A stretch of 64,000 nt of DNA from an uncultured Polaribacter sp. (lineage in GTDB: Bacteria; Bacteroidota; Bacteroidia; Flavobacteriales; Flavobacteriaceae). Below the pieces are notes generated by a model, which searched no databases, was not told where the DNA came from, and worked only from the letters and a program-made list of their open reading frames with translations. Both the position numbers and the translations under genes were made by a program. Positions 36,659-45,269 of the stretch are shown here, piece after piece (position 1 is the first letter of the stretch; every line of letters begins with the position of its first letter). Location of the stretch: positions 62,001 to 126,000 of the forward strand of contig NZ_CANNFF010000008.1 of the NCBI RefSeq assembly GCF_947503855.1, read 5' to 3'.

Positions 36659-37168
36659 ATGATAGATTCTTTCAAAAATTTAGAAGTTATTACTTTTCCT
36701 GAAATTGCTAATATCACTTTTAGAAAAATAGAAAAAAGCTATTTAAAAGTTATTTTAATTAATCTATCCTTACTTTTTTTAGTATTGTTTGCACTTTTAT
36801 TTGTAGCAGACTATATAAACTTTTTTGAGCTTCAATATACCTTTTTAAGATTTTATATTAGTTTATCTTTTGTCTATTTAATTGTAGTTTTTATTAAAAT
36901 TATTGGTTTAAAAAAAAGAAAATATGCAGTTAGAGAAAAAGATATTTCTTACAAAAAAGGTCTATTTTTTAAAAGTTTAACTACGGTTCCTTTTAATAGA
37001 ATTCAGCATGTAGAAATAGATCAAGGTCCTATAGCTCGGTTTTTTAATTTAGCCTCTTTAAGTGTTTTTACTGCTGGTGATAGTAGTGAAGATTTAAAAA
37101 TAAGTGGTCTTTTAAAAGAAGATGCCCAACAGATTAAAGAGTATATTAGCAATCAAATAGATGAATAA
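36659..37168 (+). CDS. Bacterial PH-domain membrane protein (YdbS-like)
   Basis: 169 residues with two membrane helices (about 32-52 and 63-83) and one bPH2 domain (about 95-160: YKKGLFFKSLTTVPFNRIQHVEIDQGPIARFFNLASL), the DUF304 family. E. coli YdbS/YdbT are the best-known relatives; their function is not established. Its stop overlaps the next gene by 8 bp, so they are translationally coupled. Confidence 0.85.
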   Translation: MIDSFKNLEVITFPEIANITFRKIEKSYLKVILINLSLLFLVLFALLFVADYINFFELQYTFLRFYISLSFVYLIVVFIKIIGLKKRKYAVREKDISYKKGLFFKSLTTVPFNRIQHVEIDQGPIARFFNLASLSVFTAGDSSEDLKISGLLKEDAQQIKEYISNQIDE

Positions 37169-38660
37169 TACACTAAATTTTAGCCAATTTAGACATCAAT
37201 CTAAAAAAGGCATTGTTATTATTTATCTAAACCTACTCTACAAAGTTTTTAAAGCTTTTTGGTTATTGTTATTCTTATTCATTCAGAAATTTGCTAAAAT
37301 TCCTGAAAATACACTAACCTTCATCTATATTGGCCTAGGGTTTTTGTTGTTATTTTTTTTAATTAGAGCTTTTTTAATTTTTAAAAATTTTCAATTTAAA
37401 ATATATAATAATCATTTTATTTTAAAAAAAGGAATTTTAAAAAAAACAAATACTTCTATTCCTTTTGATAGGATTCAAAACATAAATTACAAACAAAATA
37501 TTATACAGCAAATAATTAATGTGCACGAAGTAAATATAGAAACTGCTGGATCTAGTAAAGCAGAAATATCTATAAAAGCCTTGTCTATTATAGAGGCTAA
37601 AGCATTAAAAAAAGCCATTACTATTTACGACAAAAAAGATGCTGCTAACGAAGAAGAAATTATAGAAAAACCTTTATTAAAAATTGGTTTTTTTGAGTTG
37701 ATAAAAGTAAGTCTAACAGAAAATCACTTGCAAAGTTTATTAATTTTATTTGCGCTTTTGGTTGGTTTTTTTCAACAGATTAGCGATCTTTTTGATGGTT
37801 TAGGAAAAAGAGAAATTTTAGATAATTACATTTCCGAAAATACATCTACTCTAGAAACAAGTGTTGTTTTAATTATTGGGTTGCTTATCTTTTTTACTAT
37901 TATAGCTGTATTAAGTTCTGTAGTTAGAGTTGTGTTGAGGCATTTTGATTTAACGGTGTTTATAAAAAATAATGCGTTAGAAATTAACCAAGGTTTAACT
38001 ACAAAAAAATCAGTAGTTTTAAAAAAAGCAAAAGTACAGCACATTACAGTGTCTACAAACCCCATTAAAAAATGGTTGGGTATTTCTTTTATCACCTTTA
38101 AACAGGCCATTAGCGGGAAAGTAAAAAAAAAACAAGACAAGGTTATTAAAATTGTAGGTTGTAAAAAAGCCCAAGTTTTAGAAATAAAAAACCTACTTTT
38201 TCCCAATGAAAATTTAGAAGGATTTACAAAAAACTTACCAGATATTTATTTTAGATTCAGATTGTATTTTAGAACTTTAATTTTATTAATTTTAATAAAT
38301 ATTGGATTGTTTTTCGGTTTCGAAAACAATTATGTGTTTGGGTTAAATGTTATTATTTTACCAATTTTTATCTTGTTTATCAAATTAAAATATAAGAAAA
38401 GATATTATTTTTTTAACGAAGAATTATTAGTAGTTGGTCAAGGAAGCATAGAAACACACAAAACAATTTTACCATTTTTTAAAGTTCAAAATGTAAAGTT
38501 GAAGCAAACTATCTTTCAAGTAAAAAAAAACGTAGCAGATATCGTTTTTCAAACTGCATCTGGTAAAGTTAAAATACCTTGTATACCTATAGAAAAAGCA
38601 TTATTAATTTACAATTATACCTTGTATAAAATAGAAATAAGTAAAAAATCATGGATGTAA
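37161..38660 (+). CDS. Bacterial PH-domain membrane protein (YdbT-like)
   Basis: 499 residues with several helices in pairs (about 20-40, 47-67, 190-215, 232-255, 365-395) and three bPH2 domains (about 70-145, 265-345, 405-490), each with an FxRIQNI- or AKVQHI-type core. It is the larger partner of the preceding gene. The function is unknown. It overlaps menA by 10 bp, linking these proteins to menaquinone synthesis at least by transcription. Confidence 0.85.
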   Translation: MNNTLNFSQFRHQSKKGIVIIYLNLLYKVFKAFWLLLFLFIQKFAKIPENTLTFIYIGLGFLLLFFLIRAFLIFKNFQFKIYNNHFILKKGILKKTNTSIPFDRIQNINYKQNIIQQIINVHEVNIETAGSSKAEISIKALSIIEAKALKKAITIYDKKDAANEEEIIEKPLLKIGFFELIKVSLTENHLQSLLILFALLVGFFQQISDLFDGLGKREILDNYISENTSTLETSVVLIIGLLIFFTIIAVLSSVVRVVLRHFDLTVFIKNNALEINQGLTTKKSVVLKKAKVQHITVSTNPIKKWLGISFITFKQAISGKVKKKQDKVIKIVGCKKAQVLEIKNLLFPNENLEGFTKNLPDIYFRFRLYFRTLILLILINIGLFFGFENNYVFGLNVIILPIFILFIKLKYKKRYYFFNEELLVVGQGSIETHKTILPFFKVQNVKLKQTIFQVKKNVADIVFQTASGKVKIPCIPIEKALLIYNYTLYKIEISKKSWM

Positions 38661-39574
38661 AAAGTTACATAAAAGCTGCACGTTTAAGAACGTTGCCTTT
38701 GTCTATTTCTGGAATTATTGTGGGGAGTAAGTTAGGGCTTGGAGATCTAATGTATGCAAATAGTACAATCACTTTATGGAGTACACCAATCTTTTGGTTA
38801 GCCATTCTAACCACCATAGGTTTTCAAGTGTTATCAAATTTTGCTAATGATTATGGAGATGGCATCAAAGGTTCAGATAAAAATAGAACTGGCGAAGCTC
38901 GTATGGTTTCCTCTGGGGTCATTTCACCGAAGCAAATGAAAATAGCAATGATAATAACAACAATCATCACTTTAATTATTGCACTATTATTAATTTACGT
39001 TGCTTTTGGTAGTAAAAATTTTGGGTATTCTATTTTGTTTTTTGTCTTGGGAATTGCCTCAATAGCTGCAGCTATAAAATACACAGTAGGTAATTCTGCT
39101 TATGGTTATAGTGGTTTTGGAGATTTGTTTGTATTTTTATTCTTTGGTTTATTAAGTGTGGTAGGTAGTTATTTTTTATACACCAAAGCCATCAATTTTA
39201 AAATATTTTTACCAGCAATTTCTATTGGTTTCTTAAGTACAGCAGTATTAAATTTAAATAATTTACGCGATAGAGAAGAAGATAAAAAGAACAATAAAAA
39301 TACCTTAGTGGTAAAGTTAGGTACTAAAAACGCAAAAAAATATCACTATTTTTTAATTTTTGGAGCTTTAATTACAGCGTTAGTATTTACTTTTTTAGAT
39401 TTCAGATCTATTTATCAATGCATTTATTTAATTGCATTTGTACCGCTAATAAAAAATTGTGTTACAGTAGCCAAAAATAATATTCCATCTGAATTAGATG
39501 GCGAATTAAAAAAAGTAGCATTAAGCACTTTTTTATTTTCGATTTTATTCAGCATTGCAAGTACATCATTTTAA
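38651..39574 (+). CDS. menA: 1,4-dihydroxy-2-naphthoate prenyltransferase
   Basis: UbiA-family membrane enzyme that prenylates and decarboxylates DHNA to demethylmenaquinone. 307 residues with about eight helices. The Mg-prenyl motif reads NFANDYGDGIKGSD (about 64-77), and the second Asp motif is NLNNLRDREEDKKNNKNTL (about 200-218). The ATG at 38651 lies inside the end of the PH gene, an unusual 10-bp overlap. Confidence 0.94.
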   Translation: MDVKSYIKAARLRTLPLSISGIIVGSKLGLGDLMYANSTITLWSTPIFWLAILTTIGFQVLSNFANDYGDGIKGSDKNRTGEARMVSSGVISPKQMKIAMIITTIITLIIALLLIYVAFGSKNFGYSILFFVLGIASIAAAIKYTVGNSAYGYSGFGDLFVFLFFGLLSVVGSYFLYTKAINFKIFLPAISIGFLSTAVLNLNNLRDREEDKKNNKNTLVVKLGTKNAKKYHYFLIFGALITALVFTFLDFRSIYQCIYLIAFVPLIKNCVTVAKNNIPSELDGELKKVALSTFLFSILFSIASTSF

Positions 39575-39589
39575 TAAAATAAAAATATA

Positions 39590-40105
39590 ATGAAAACAAT
39601 AAAAGTAATATTAATAACAATATCAGCTTTAGTGGGTGCTTTTTTGGTAACAGGTTTAATTGTTAAAGAAACGAGGTATACAGCAGAAGTTACTCTAAAC
39701 AAACCTATAGCAGAGGTTTTTAGTAATTTTGCAAAAATAGATAGTGTAAAAAATTGGATTCCGGAAATACAGTCTGTAGAAACTGTTCATAAAAACCCAG
39801 GAATTACAGGTAGTGTGTATAGTTTGGTGGTTTTAAATCAAGGTGAAGAAATTACCATGACAGAAAAAATAATGGCTTACATACCCAATGAAAAAATCAC
39901 CCTGTTTTACGATGCAGAAAATATGTTAAAAAAAGACGATTATCTTTTTTCTGAAAAAAATGGGGTTACTACCATTCGTTTAAACGCTAGTTGTCAAAGC
40001 GATTCTTATTTAATGGCATGTATTTTTCCTTATTTTAAAAGTACATTTAGAGAGCAAGATCAATCGTATTTAAACAATTTTAAAACATTTTTAGAAGAAA
40101 AATAA
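39590..40105 (+). CDS. SRPBCC-family (START-like) protein
   Basis: 171 residues: an N-terminal hydrophobic anchor (about 5-26) and a START-like lipid-binding fold (about 35-165) with the usual polyketide-cyclase-2 ending FREQDQSYLNNFKTFLEE. No catalytic residues can be named. It sits between menA and menC, 15 and 6 bp away, so a link to quinone handling is possible but not shown. Confidence 0.8.
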   Translation: MKTIKVILITISALVGAFLVTGLIVKETRYTAEVTLNKPIAEVFSNFAKIDSVKNWIPEIQSVETVHKNPGITGSVYSLVVLNQGEEITMTEKIMAYIPNEKITLFYDAENMLKKDDYLFSEKNGVTTIRLNASCQSDSYLMACIFPYFKSTFREQDQSYLNNFKTFLEEK

Positions 40106-40111
40106 TTTATT

Positions 40112-41155
40112 TTGATAAAAGCCAGCTACAAAAAATACGTCTTAGAATTTAAAAATGCCAGTGGTACATCTCGAGGTATTTTAAAAACCAAAGAAACTTG
40201 GTTTATCATTTTAGAAGAAAATGGTAAAATTGGTATTGGTGAAACAGGTTTGTTTAGAGGTTTAAGTATAGATGATGTACCAAATTACGAGAAAAAACTA
40301 GAATGGGTTTGTAATAATATTCATTTAGGTTTACAAAAGTTAGTAGCTGAAGTTTTTAATTTTCCATCAATTCAATTTGGTTTAGAACAAGCATTTTTAT
40401 CTTTAAAAAGTGTTAATAAATTCCAGTTATTTCCGTCAGAATTTACCAAAGGTAACCTAGCAATATCCATAAATGGTTTGGTTTGGATGGGGGATAAAGG
40501 TTTTATGAAACAACAAATTCAAGAAAAATTAAAAAAAGGTTTTTCTTGTATTAAAATGAAAATTGGCGCGATTAATTTTGAAGAAGAAATCAACCTCCTA
40601 AAATCGATTAGAAAAGAATTTTCTGCAAAAGAAATTGAGTTAAGAGTAGATGCAAATGGTGCATTTTCTCCCAAAGAGGCTTTAGAAAAATTAAAAATTC
40701 TTTCTGAACTAGATATTCATTCGATAGAACAGCCCATAAAACAAGGGCAAATTGAAGAAATGGCTTTGTTGTGTCAAAAAACACCTTTGCCTATTGCTTT
40801 AGATGAAGAGTTGATTGGAGTTTTTTCTTATCAACAGAAAAAACAATTATTAGAAACCATACAGCCCCAATATATTATTTTAAAACCAAGTTTAATTGGT
40901 GGTTTTACTGGTAGTAACGATTGGATTGATGTAGCTAAAAGCAATCAGATTAATTGGTGGATTACCTCTGCTTTAGAAAGTAATATCGGGTTAAATGCGA
41001 TAGCACAATTTACATATACTTTGAATAATAATTTGCCCCAAGGTTTAGGTACAGGTAGTTTGTTTACCAATAATTTAGATAGTCCCTTAGAAGTAAAAAA
41101 CGGAGCATTGCATTACAATAATTCTAAAAAATGGAATACAAATTTAATTTTATAA
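40112..41155 (+). CDS. menC: o-succinylbenzoate synthase
   Basis: Enolase-superfamily enzyme that dehydrates SHCHC to o-succinylbenzoate. 347 residues. The Lys motif SCIKMKIG (about 150-156), metal-binding Asp in LRVDANGAF (about 175-183), Glu in SIEQPIK (about 204-210), and ALDEE (about 230-234) are visible. The start is TTG at 40112; no in-frame ATG is near. It lies 6 bp after the SRPBCC gene. Confidence 0.92.
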   Translation: MIKASYKKYVLEFKNASGTSRGILKTKETWFIILEENGKIGIGETGLFRGLSIDDVPNYEKKLEWVCNNIHLGLQKLVAEVFNFPSIQFGLEQAFLSLKSVNKFQLFPSEFTKGNLAISINGLVWMGDKGFMKQQIQEKLKKGFSCIKMKIGAINFEEEINLLKSIRKEFSAKEIELRVDANGAFSPKEALEKLKILSELDIHSIEQPIKQGQIEEMALLCQKTPLPIALDEELIGVFSYQQKKQLLETIQPQYIILKPSLIGGFTGSNDWIDVAKSNQINWWITSALESNIGLNAIAQFTYTLNNNLPQGLGTGSLFTNNLDSPLEVKNGALHYNNSKKWNTNLIL

Positions 41156-41159
41156 AATA

Positions 41160-42095
41160 ATGAATTTTATACAACAAGCATATAAAGGAAAAAACGAATG
41201 GTATCATTGGCTAACAACTCTATTTTTAGTTTTTTTAGGTTGGCAAATTTTAGGAGTAATACCATTAGTGATGGCTGCAGCAGCAAAATCTAAAAATATA
41301 GCAGAGTTTTTAGAGTTTGCACAAACTAATTTTATGACTGCAGGAATAGATAAAAATCTTTTATTATTCCTTATTATTTTTACTTTTTTTGTGGGCTTAC
41401 TTTTTCTGTTTATTGGTGTAAAATATATACATAAAAGAACCATTACTTCTTTAATTACTAGTAGAAAAAAAGTAGATTGGAAACGTTTTTTTTATGGCTT
41501 TTTTGTTTGGGGTTTTATTGCAATTGCATTTTCCTACATTAGTATTTTATTAGCACCAGAAAATTTTATCTGGAATTTTAATGCAAAGCCATTTTTTATT
41601 TTGGTAGCCATTTCTTTTTTATTTATCCCATTTCAAACTAGTTTAGAAGAACTGCTTTTTAGAGGCTATTTAATGCAAGGTCTTGGAGTTTTGGCTAAAA
41701 ATAGATGGCTTCCTTTAATTTTTACATCTGTAGTTTTTGGCTTATTACATGGTGCAAATCCAGAAGTGGCAAAATTGGGGCAACTTAGTATGGTTTTTTA
41801 CATAGGTACCGGCTTGTTCTATGGTATTGTAACTTTGATGGATGAAGGCACAGAGCTAGCATTAGGTTTACATGCAGTAAATAACATAACAGCTGCCTTT
41901 TTTATTACTACAGATTGGACTGTTTTTCAAACAGATGCTTTGTACATAGATATTTCAGAGCCATCTTTAACTTGGGAAATGTTTTTGCCTGTGTTTGTTT
42001 TATATCCTATATTGCTGTTTTTGTTTTCTGAGAAATACGGCTGGAAAAACTGGAAAGAAAAACTAACAGGTAAAATTATTGAGCCAGTAAACTAA
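41160..42095 (+). CDS. CPBP-family intramembrane protease
   Basis: 311 residues with about eight membrane helices. The CPBP (Abi) active-site motifs are TSLEELLFRGYLMQGL (about 160-175, Glu-Glu and Arg), FGLLHGANPE (about 195-204, His) and LHAVNN (about 238-243). Relatives process prenylated or regulatory membrane proteins, some in bacteriocin immunity. Between menC (4 bp) and menE (26 bp), its role is unknown. Confidence 0.88.
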   Translation: MNFIQQAYKGKNEWYHWLTTLFLVFLGWQILGVIPLVMAAAAKSKNIAEFLEFAQTNFMTAGIDKNLLLFLIIFTFFVGLLFLFIGVKYIHKRTITSLITSRKKVDWKRFFYGFFVWGFIAIAFSYISILLAPENFIWNFNAKPFFILVAISFLFIPFQTSLEELLFRGYLMQGLGVLAKNRWLPLIFTSVVFGLLHGANPEVAKLGQLSMVFYIGTGLFYGIVTLMDEGTELALGLHAVNNITAAFFITTDWTVFQTDALYIDISEPSLTWEMFLPVFVLYPILLFLFSEKYGWKNWKEKLTGKIIEPVN

Positions 42096-42121
42096 AAAGA
42101 AAACAACAGAGTTTTATAATA

Positions 42122-43228
42122 TTGATACCAAAACCATTTCATAAACGTTTTCAATTAAACAATCATTCATTTTTAAATGTTGATGATTTATTAGCGTATT
42201 CAAAGAATAATTCTAAAGAAATATATACTTTTTTAGTAGAATGGTTTTCAGAGGAAGATACGATTTCTGTACAAACTTCGGGCTCTACAGCAAAACCACA
42301 AAAAATAACATTACAAAAAGACCACATTGTAAACTCAGCAAAAGCAACAGGTGCTTACTTTCAATTAAAAGAAAATACAAAAGCGTTATTATGCTTACCT
42401 GTAGATTATATTGCTGGTAAATTAATGCTTATTAGAGCATTTACTTTAGGTTGGCAATTAGACGTTGTTAACCCCAGTTCTAAACCCTTAAAAACGACTA
42501 CTAAAATTTACGATTTTGTAGCTATGGTGCCTTTACAGGTAGAAAATTCTTTGGAAAAATTACACACTATTAAAAAATTAATTATTGGAGGAGGAGCCGT
42601 TTCTGAACAATTAAAAAACAAATTACAAAAAGTAAGTACGCAATGTTTTGCCACTTATGGCATGACAGAAACCATTACCCATGTTGCAATAAAAAGATTA
42701 AACAATGTAAAATCTTTTCGAGTTAAAATAACCAATAAGATGGCTTCTAAAAATTCTTATAAAGAAGCGTTTTATCAAACGTTACCAAATACCAGTATTT
42801 ATAAAGATCAAAGAAATTGTTTGGTTATAAAAAACGACACAATTTCTAATAAAGTGGTTTTTACAAATGATGTTGTACAGTTAATTTCAGATACGCAATT
42901 TGAATGGTTAGGTCGTTTTGACAATGTAATTAATTCTGGTGGAGTCAAATTACATCCCGAAAAAATAGAAGAAAAATTGACAGAAATGATAACCCAACGC
43001 TTTTTTGTTTCAGGGATTTTTGATGAAAAATTAGGCGAAAAATTAGTTTTAGTTATTGAGGATTCCCAAATTTCAAACAAAGTTGAAATGTCTTTAAAAG
43101 AAAGTATCAAGGATATAGGTTTATCAAAATATGAAATTCCGAAAGAAATTTATTTTGTAGCACAATTTATAGAAACAGAAACAAAAAAAATCCAACGTAA
43201 AAAAACACTGGATTTAATTCAATTTTAA
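42122..43228 (+). CDS. menE: o-succinylbenzoate-CoA ligase
   Basis: AMP-forming adenylation enzyme that activates o-succinylbenzoate. 368 residues, shorter than the ~450-490 of typical MenE, as common in Bacteroidetes. Visible motifs are the P-loop-like VQTSGSTAKPQKITL (about 50-64), CFATYGMTETITHVA (about 176-190), and the hinge WLGRFDNVINSGGVKLHPEKIE (about 261-282). The start is TTG at 42122. It is the last gene of the block; no clear terminator follows before the convergent yebC. Confidence 0.9.
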   Translation: MIPKPFHKRFQLNNHSFLNVDDLLAYSKNNSKEIYTFLVEWFSEEDTISVQTSGSTAKPQKITLQKDHIVNSAKATGAYFQLKENTKALLCLPVDYIAGKLMLIRAFTLGWQLDVVNPSSKPLKTTTKIYDFVAMVPLQVENSLEKLHTIKKLIIGGGAVSEQLKNKLQKVSTQCFATYGMTETITHVAIKRLNNVKSFRVKITNKMASKNSYKEAFYQTLPNTSIYKDQRNCLVIKNDTISNKVVFTNDVVQLISDTQFEWLGRFDNVINSGGVKLHPEKIEEKLTEMITQRFFVSGIFDEKLGEKLVLVIEDSQISNKVEMSLKESIKDIGLSKYEIPKEIYFVAQFIETETKKIQRKKTLDLIQF

Positions 43229-43278
43229 AAATATTTTTATCTATTGTTTGTTTTTATTTTTTACACAGCCTTTGTTTT

Positions 43279-44004
43279 TTATGACTCGTTACTTTTCATA
43301 GAATGATATACGTTTTGTACATCATCATCTTCTTCTAGTTTTTCTAAAAGTTTGTCTACATCAGCTTGTTGTTCTTCTGTAAGTTTTGTGGTAGTTGTTG
43401 GTATTCTTTCAAAACCAGAAGACAATATTTCTATATTATTTTCTTCAAAATAAGATTGTAAAGCTCCAAATTGTTCAAAAGGTGCATAAATTATTACGCC
43501 TTCTTCATCATCAAAAATTTCTTCAACTTCAAAATCTATCAATTCTAGTTCTAGTTCTTCCATATCCATTGTAATATCTTCCTTTTTAACGGTAAAATTA
43601 CAAGTATGATCAAACATAAAAACAACAGAACCAGAAGTACCTAAATTACCATCACATTTATTAAAAGCGGCTCTAACATTGGCAACTGTTCTGTTATTAT
43701 TATCTGTGGCAGTTTCTATTAAAACGGCAATTCCATGAGGTGCATATCCTTCAAATAAAACTTCTTTATAGTTTGCTGTATCTTTATCAGAGGCTTTTTT
43801 TATAGCGCGCTCTACATTGTCTTTAGGCATATTTGCAGCCTTTGCATTTTGTATTACAGCACGTAAACGAGAGTTGGTGTCTGGGTTTGGTCCTCCTTCT
43901 TTAACAGCCATCACAATGTCTTTACCAAGTCTGGTAAATGTTTTAGCCATTGCAGACCAACGTTTCATTTTTCTTGCTTTTCTAAACTCAAATGCTCTAC
44001 CCAT
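43279..44004 (-). CDS. yebC: YebC/PmpR-family protein
   Basis: 241 residues. Starts MGRAFEFRKARKMKRWSAMAKTFTRLGKDI, the family signature with an N-terminal helical domain, then KAANMPKDNVERAIKKA. Members are annotated as transcription regulators; some (YebC/YeeI) have been shown to help translation of proline-rich stretches. It has its own well-formed promoter at 44035-44065. Confidence 0.94.
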   Translation of the reverse strand: MGRAFEFRKARKMKRWSAMAKTFTRLGKDIVMAVKEGGPNPDTNSRLRAVIQNAKAANMPKDNVERAIKKASDKDTANYKEVLFEGYAPHGIAVLIETATDNNNRTVANVRAAFNKCDGNLGTSGSVVFMFDHTCNFTVKKEDITMDMEELELELIDFEVEEIFDDEEGVIIYAPFEQFGALQSYFEENNIEILSSGFERIPTTTTKLTEEQQADVDKLLEKLEEDDDVQNVYHSMKSNES

Positions 44005-44034
44005 TTCTATAATTTCTTTTAATTAAAATGCTTA

Positions 44035-44065
44035 CAAATGTAAAAATTTGGCTGGTTTATTGCAA
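44035..44065 (-). promoter_or_regulatory. Promoter of yebC
   Basis: Minus strand TTG (44065-44063), 20 bp, then TACATTTG (44042-44035), a full match to TTG-N17-23-TAnnTTTG, 30 bases before the ATG at 44004. This is one of the clearest promoters in the window. Confidence 0.7.
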
Positions 44066-44079
44066 TTTTTGAGGGTTCT

Positions 44080-45267
44080 TTATTTTAAAAGCTGATAAGA
44101 CTGTTTGGCTATTTCAATTTCCTCATTTGTTGGTATTATTAATATTTTTACTTTTGATGTTGCAGACTGTATTTCTCTAATTTTTTTAGAACGAATTTTG
44201 TTTTTTTCTTTATCTAATTCAATTCCTAAAAAAGTTAAATTTTCACATGCTATTTTTCTCATTTCTGCAGAATTTTCTCCAATACCAGCAGTAAAAACAA
44301 TAGCATCTAATCCGTTTAAAACAGCTGCATAACTACCTATATATTTTCTAATTCTGTAAGCTGCTAAATTTAAAGCATGTTGGCATTCAGCATTTCCATT
44401 TGCTGCATTTTCTGTAATTTCTCTCAAATCAGAAAAACCAGTTAAGCCTTTCATGCCAGATTGTTTTTGTAACAAATTACTTACTTGTTCTGCTGTTTTA
44501 TTTAACTTTTTCATCAAAAAGAAAATTACAGAATGATCTATATCTCCAGAACGAGTTCCCATAACTAACCCATTTGCTGGTCCTAAACCTAAAGAAGTAT
44601 CAATACATTTACCTTCTTTTATGGCAGCCATACTACAGCCATTTCCTAAATGAATGGTAATTATATTTTTTGAGTTCTCTTGCTTTAGATAGTCGATTGC
44701 TTTTTCAGAAACATATTTGTGGCTTGTGCCATGAAAACCATAAGCTCTAATTTTATGTTTTTCTAAATATTTAGTAGGAATTGCATATTGGTATGCAACT
44801 TTTGGCATAGTTTGATGAAAGGAAGTATCGAAAATAGCAATTTGCTTTGCTTTTGTAAAGATAGTTTCTGCAATTTCGATTCCTGTTAAATTTGCAGGGT
44901 TGTGCAAAGGTGCTAAATCATATAAATCACGAATACTATTCTTTACATCGTCTGTAACTATTACAGTTTTACTGAATTTATTTCCTCCATGAACCACTCT
45001 ATGTCCAACTGCCTCAATTTCATCAACCGTATTTATAACACCTAACTTTTTATCTAATAAAGTATCTGCAATTTTTTCCAAACCAATTTTATGGTTTAAA
45101 ATTGGCATTGTTTCGTGGTATTCTTCACCGTTTTTATCGTGATTAAATATGGCATCTTCCATCCCAATTCTTTCTACCAAACCAACACATTTTACATGTT
45201 TAGAAGGCATTTCTATGACTTGATATTTTAAAGAAGAAGAACCTGCGTTTAATACTAAAATATTCAT
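44080..45267 (-). CDS. ackA: Acetate kinase
   Basis: Interconverts acetyl phosphate and acetate with ATP. 395 residues, usual length. N-terminal MNILVLNAGSSSLKYQVI, the ASKHA motif FHGTSHKYVS (about 173-182), IIHLGNGCSM (about 200-209), and TAGIGENSAE (about 318-327). It starts 2 bp after pta ends, so the pair forms an acetate overflow and substrate-level ATP unit. Confidence 0.97.
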   Translation of the reverse strand: MNILVLNAGSSSLKYQVIEMPSKHVKCVGLVERIGMEDAIFNHDKNGEEYHETMPILNHKIGLEKIADTLLDKKLGVINTVDEIEAVGHRVVHGGNKFSKTVIVTDDVKNSIRDLYDLAPLHNPANLTGIEIAETIFTKAKQIAIFDTSFHQTMPKVAYQYAIPTKYLEKHKIRAYGFHGTSHKYVSEKAIDYLKQENSKNIITIHLGNGCSMAAIKEGKCIDTSLGLGPANGLVMGTRSGDIDHSVIFFLMKKLNKTAEQVSNLLQKQSGMKGLTGFSDLREITENAANGNAECQHALNLAAYRIRKYIGSYAAVLNGLDAIVFTAGIGENSAEMRKIACENLTFLGIELDKEKNKIRSKKIREIQSATSKVKILIIPTNEEIEIAKQSYQLLK

Positions 45268-45269
45268 AT

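Noticed and set aside
41160..42095. CPBP protein as bacteriocin or phage (Abi) immunity
   Set aside because: It is embedded in the men genes with 4 and 26 bp gaps and no toxin or phage gene is near.
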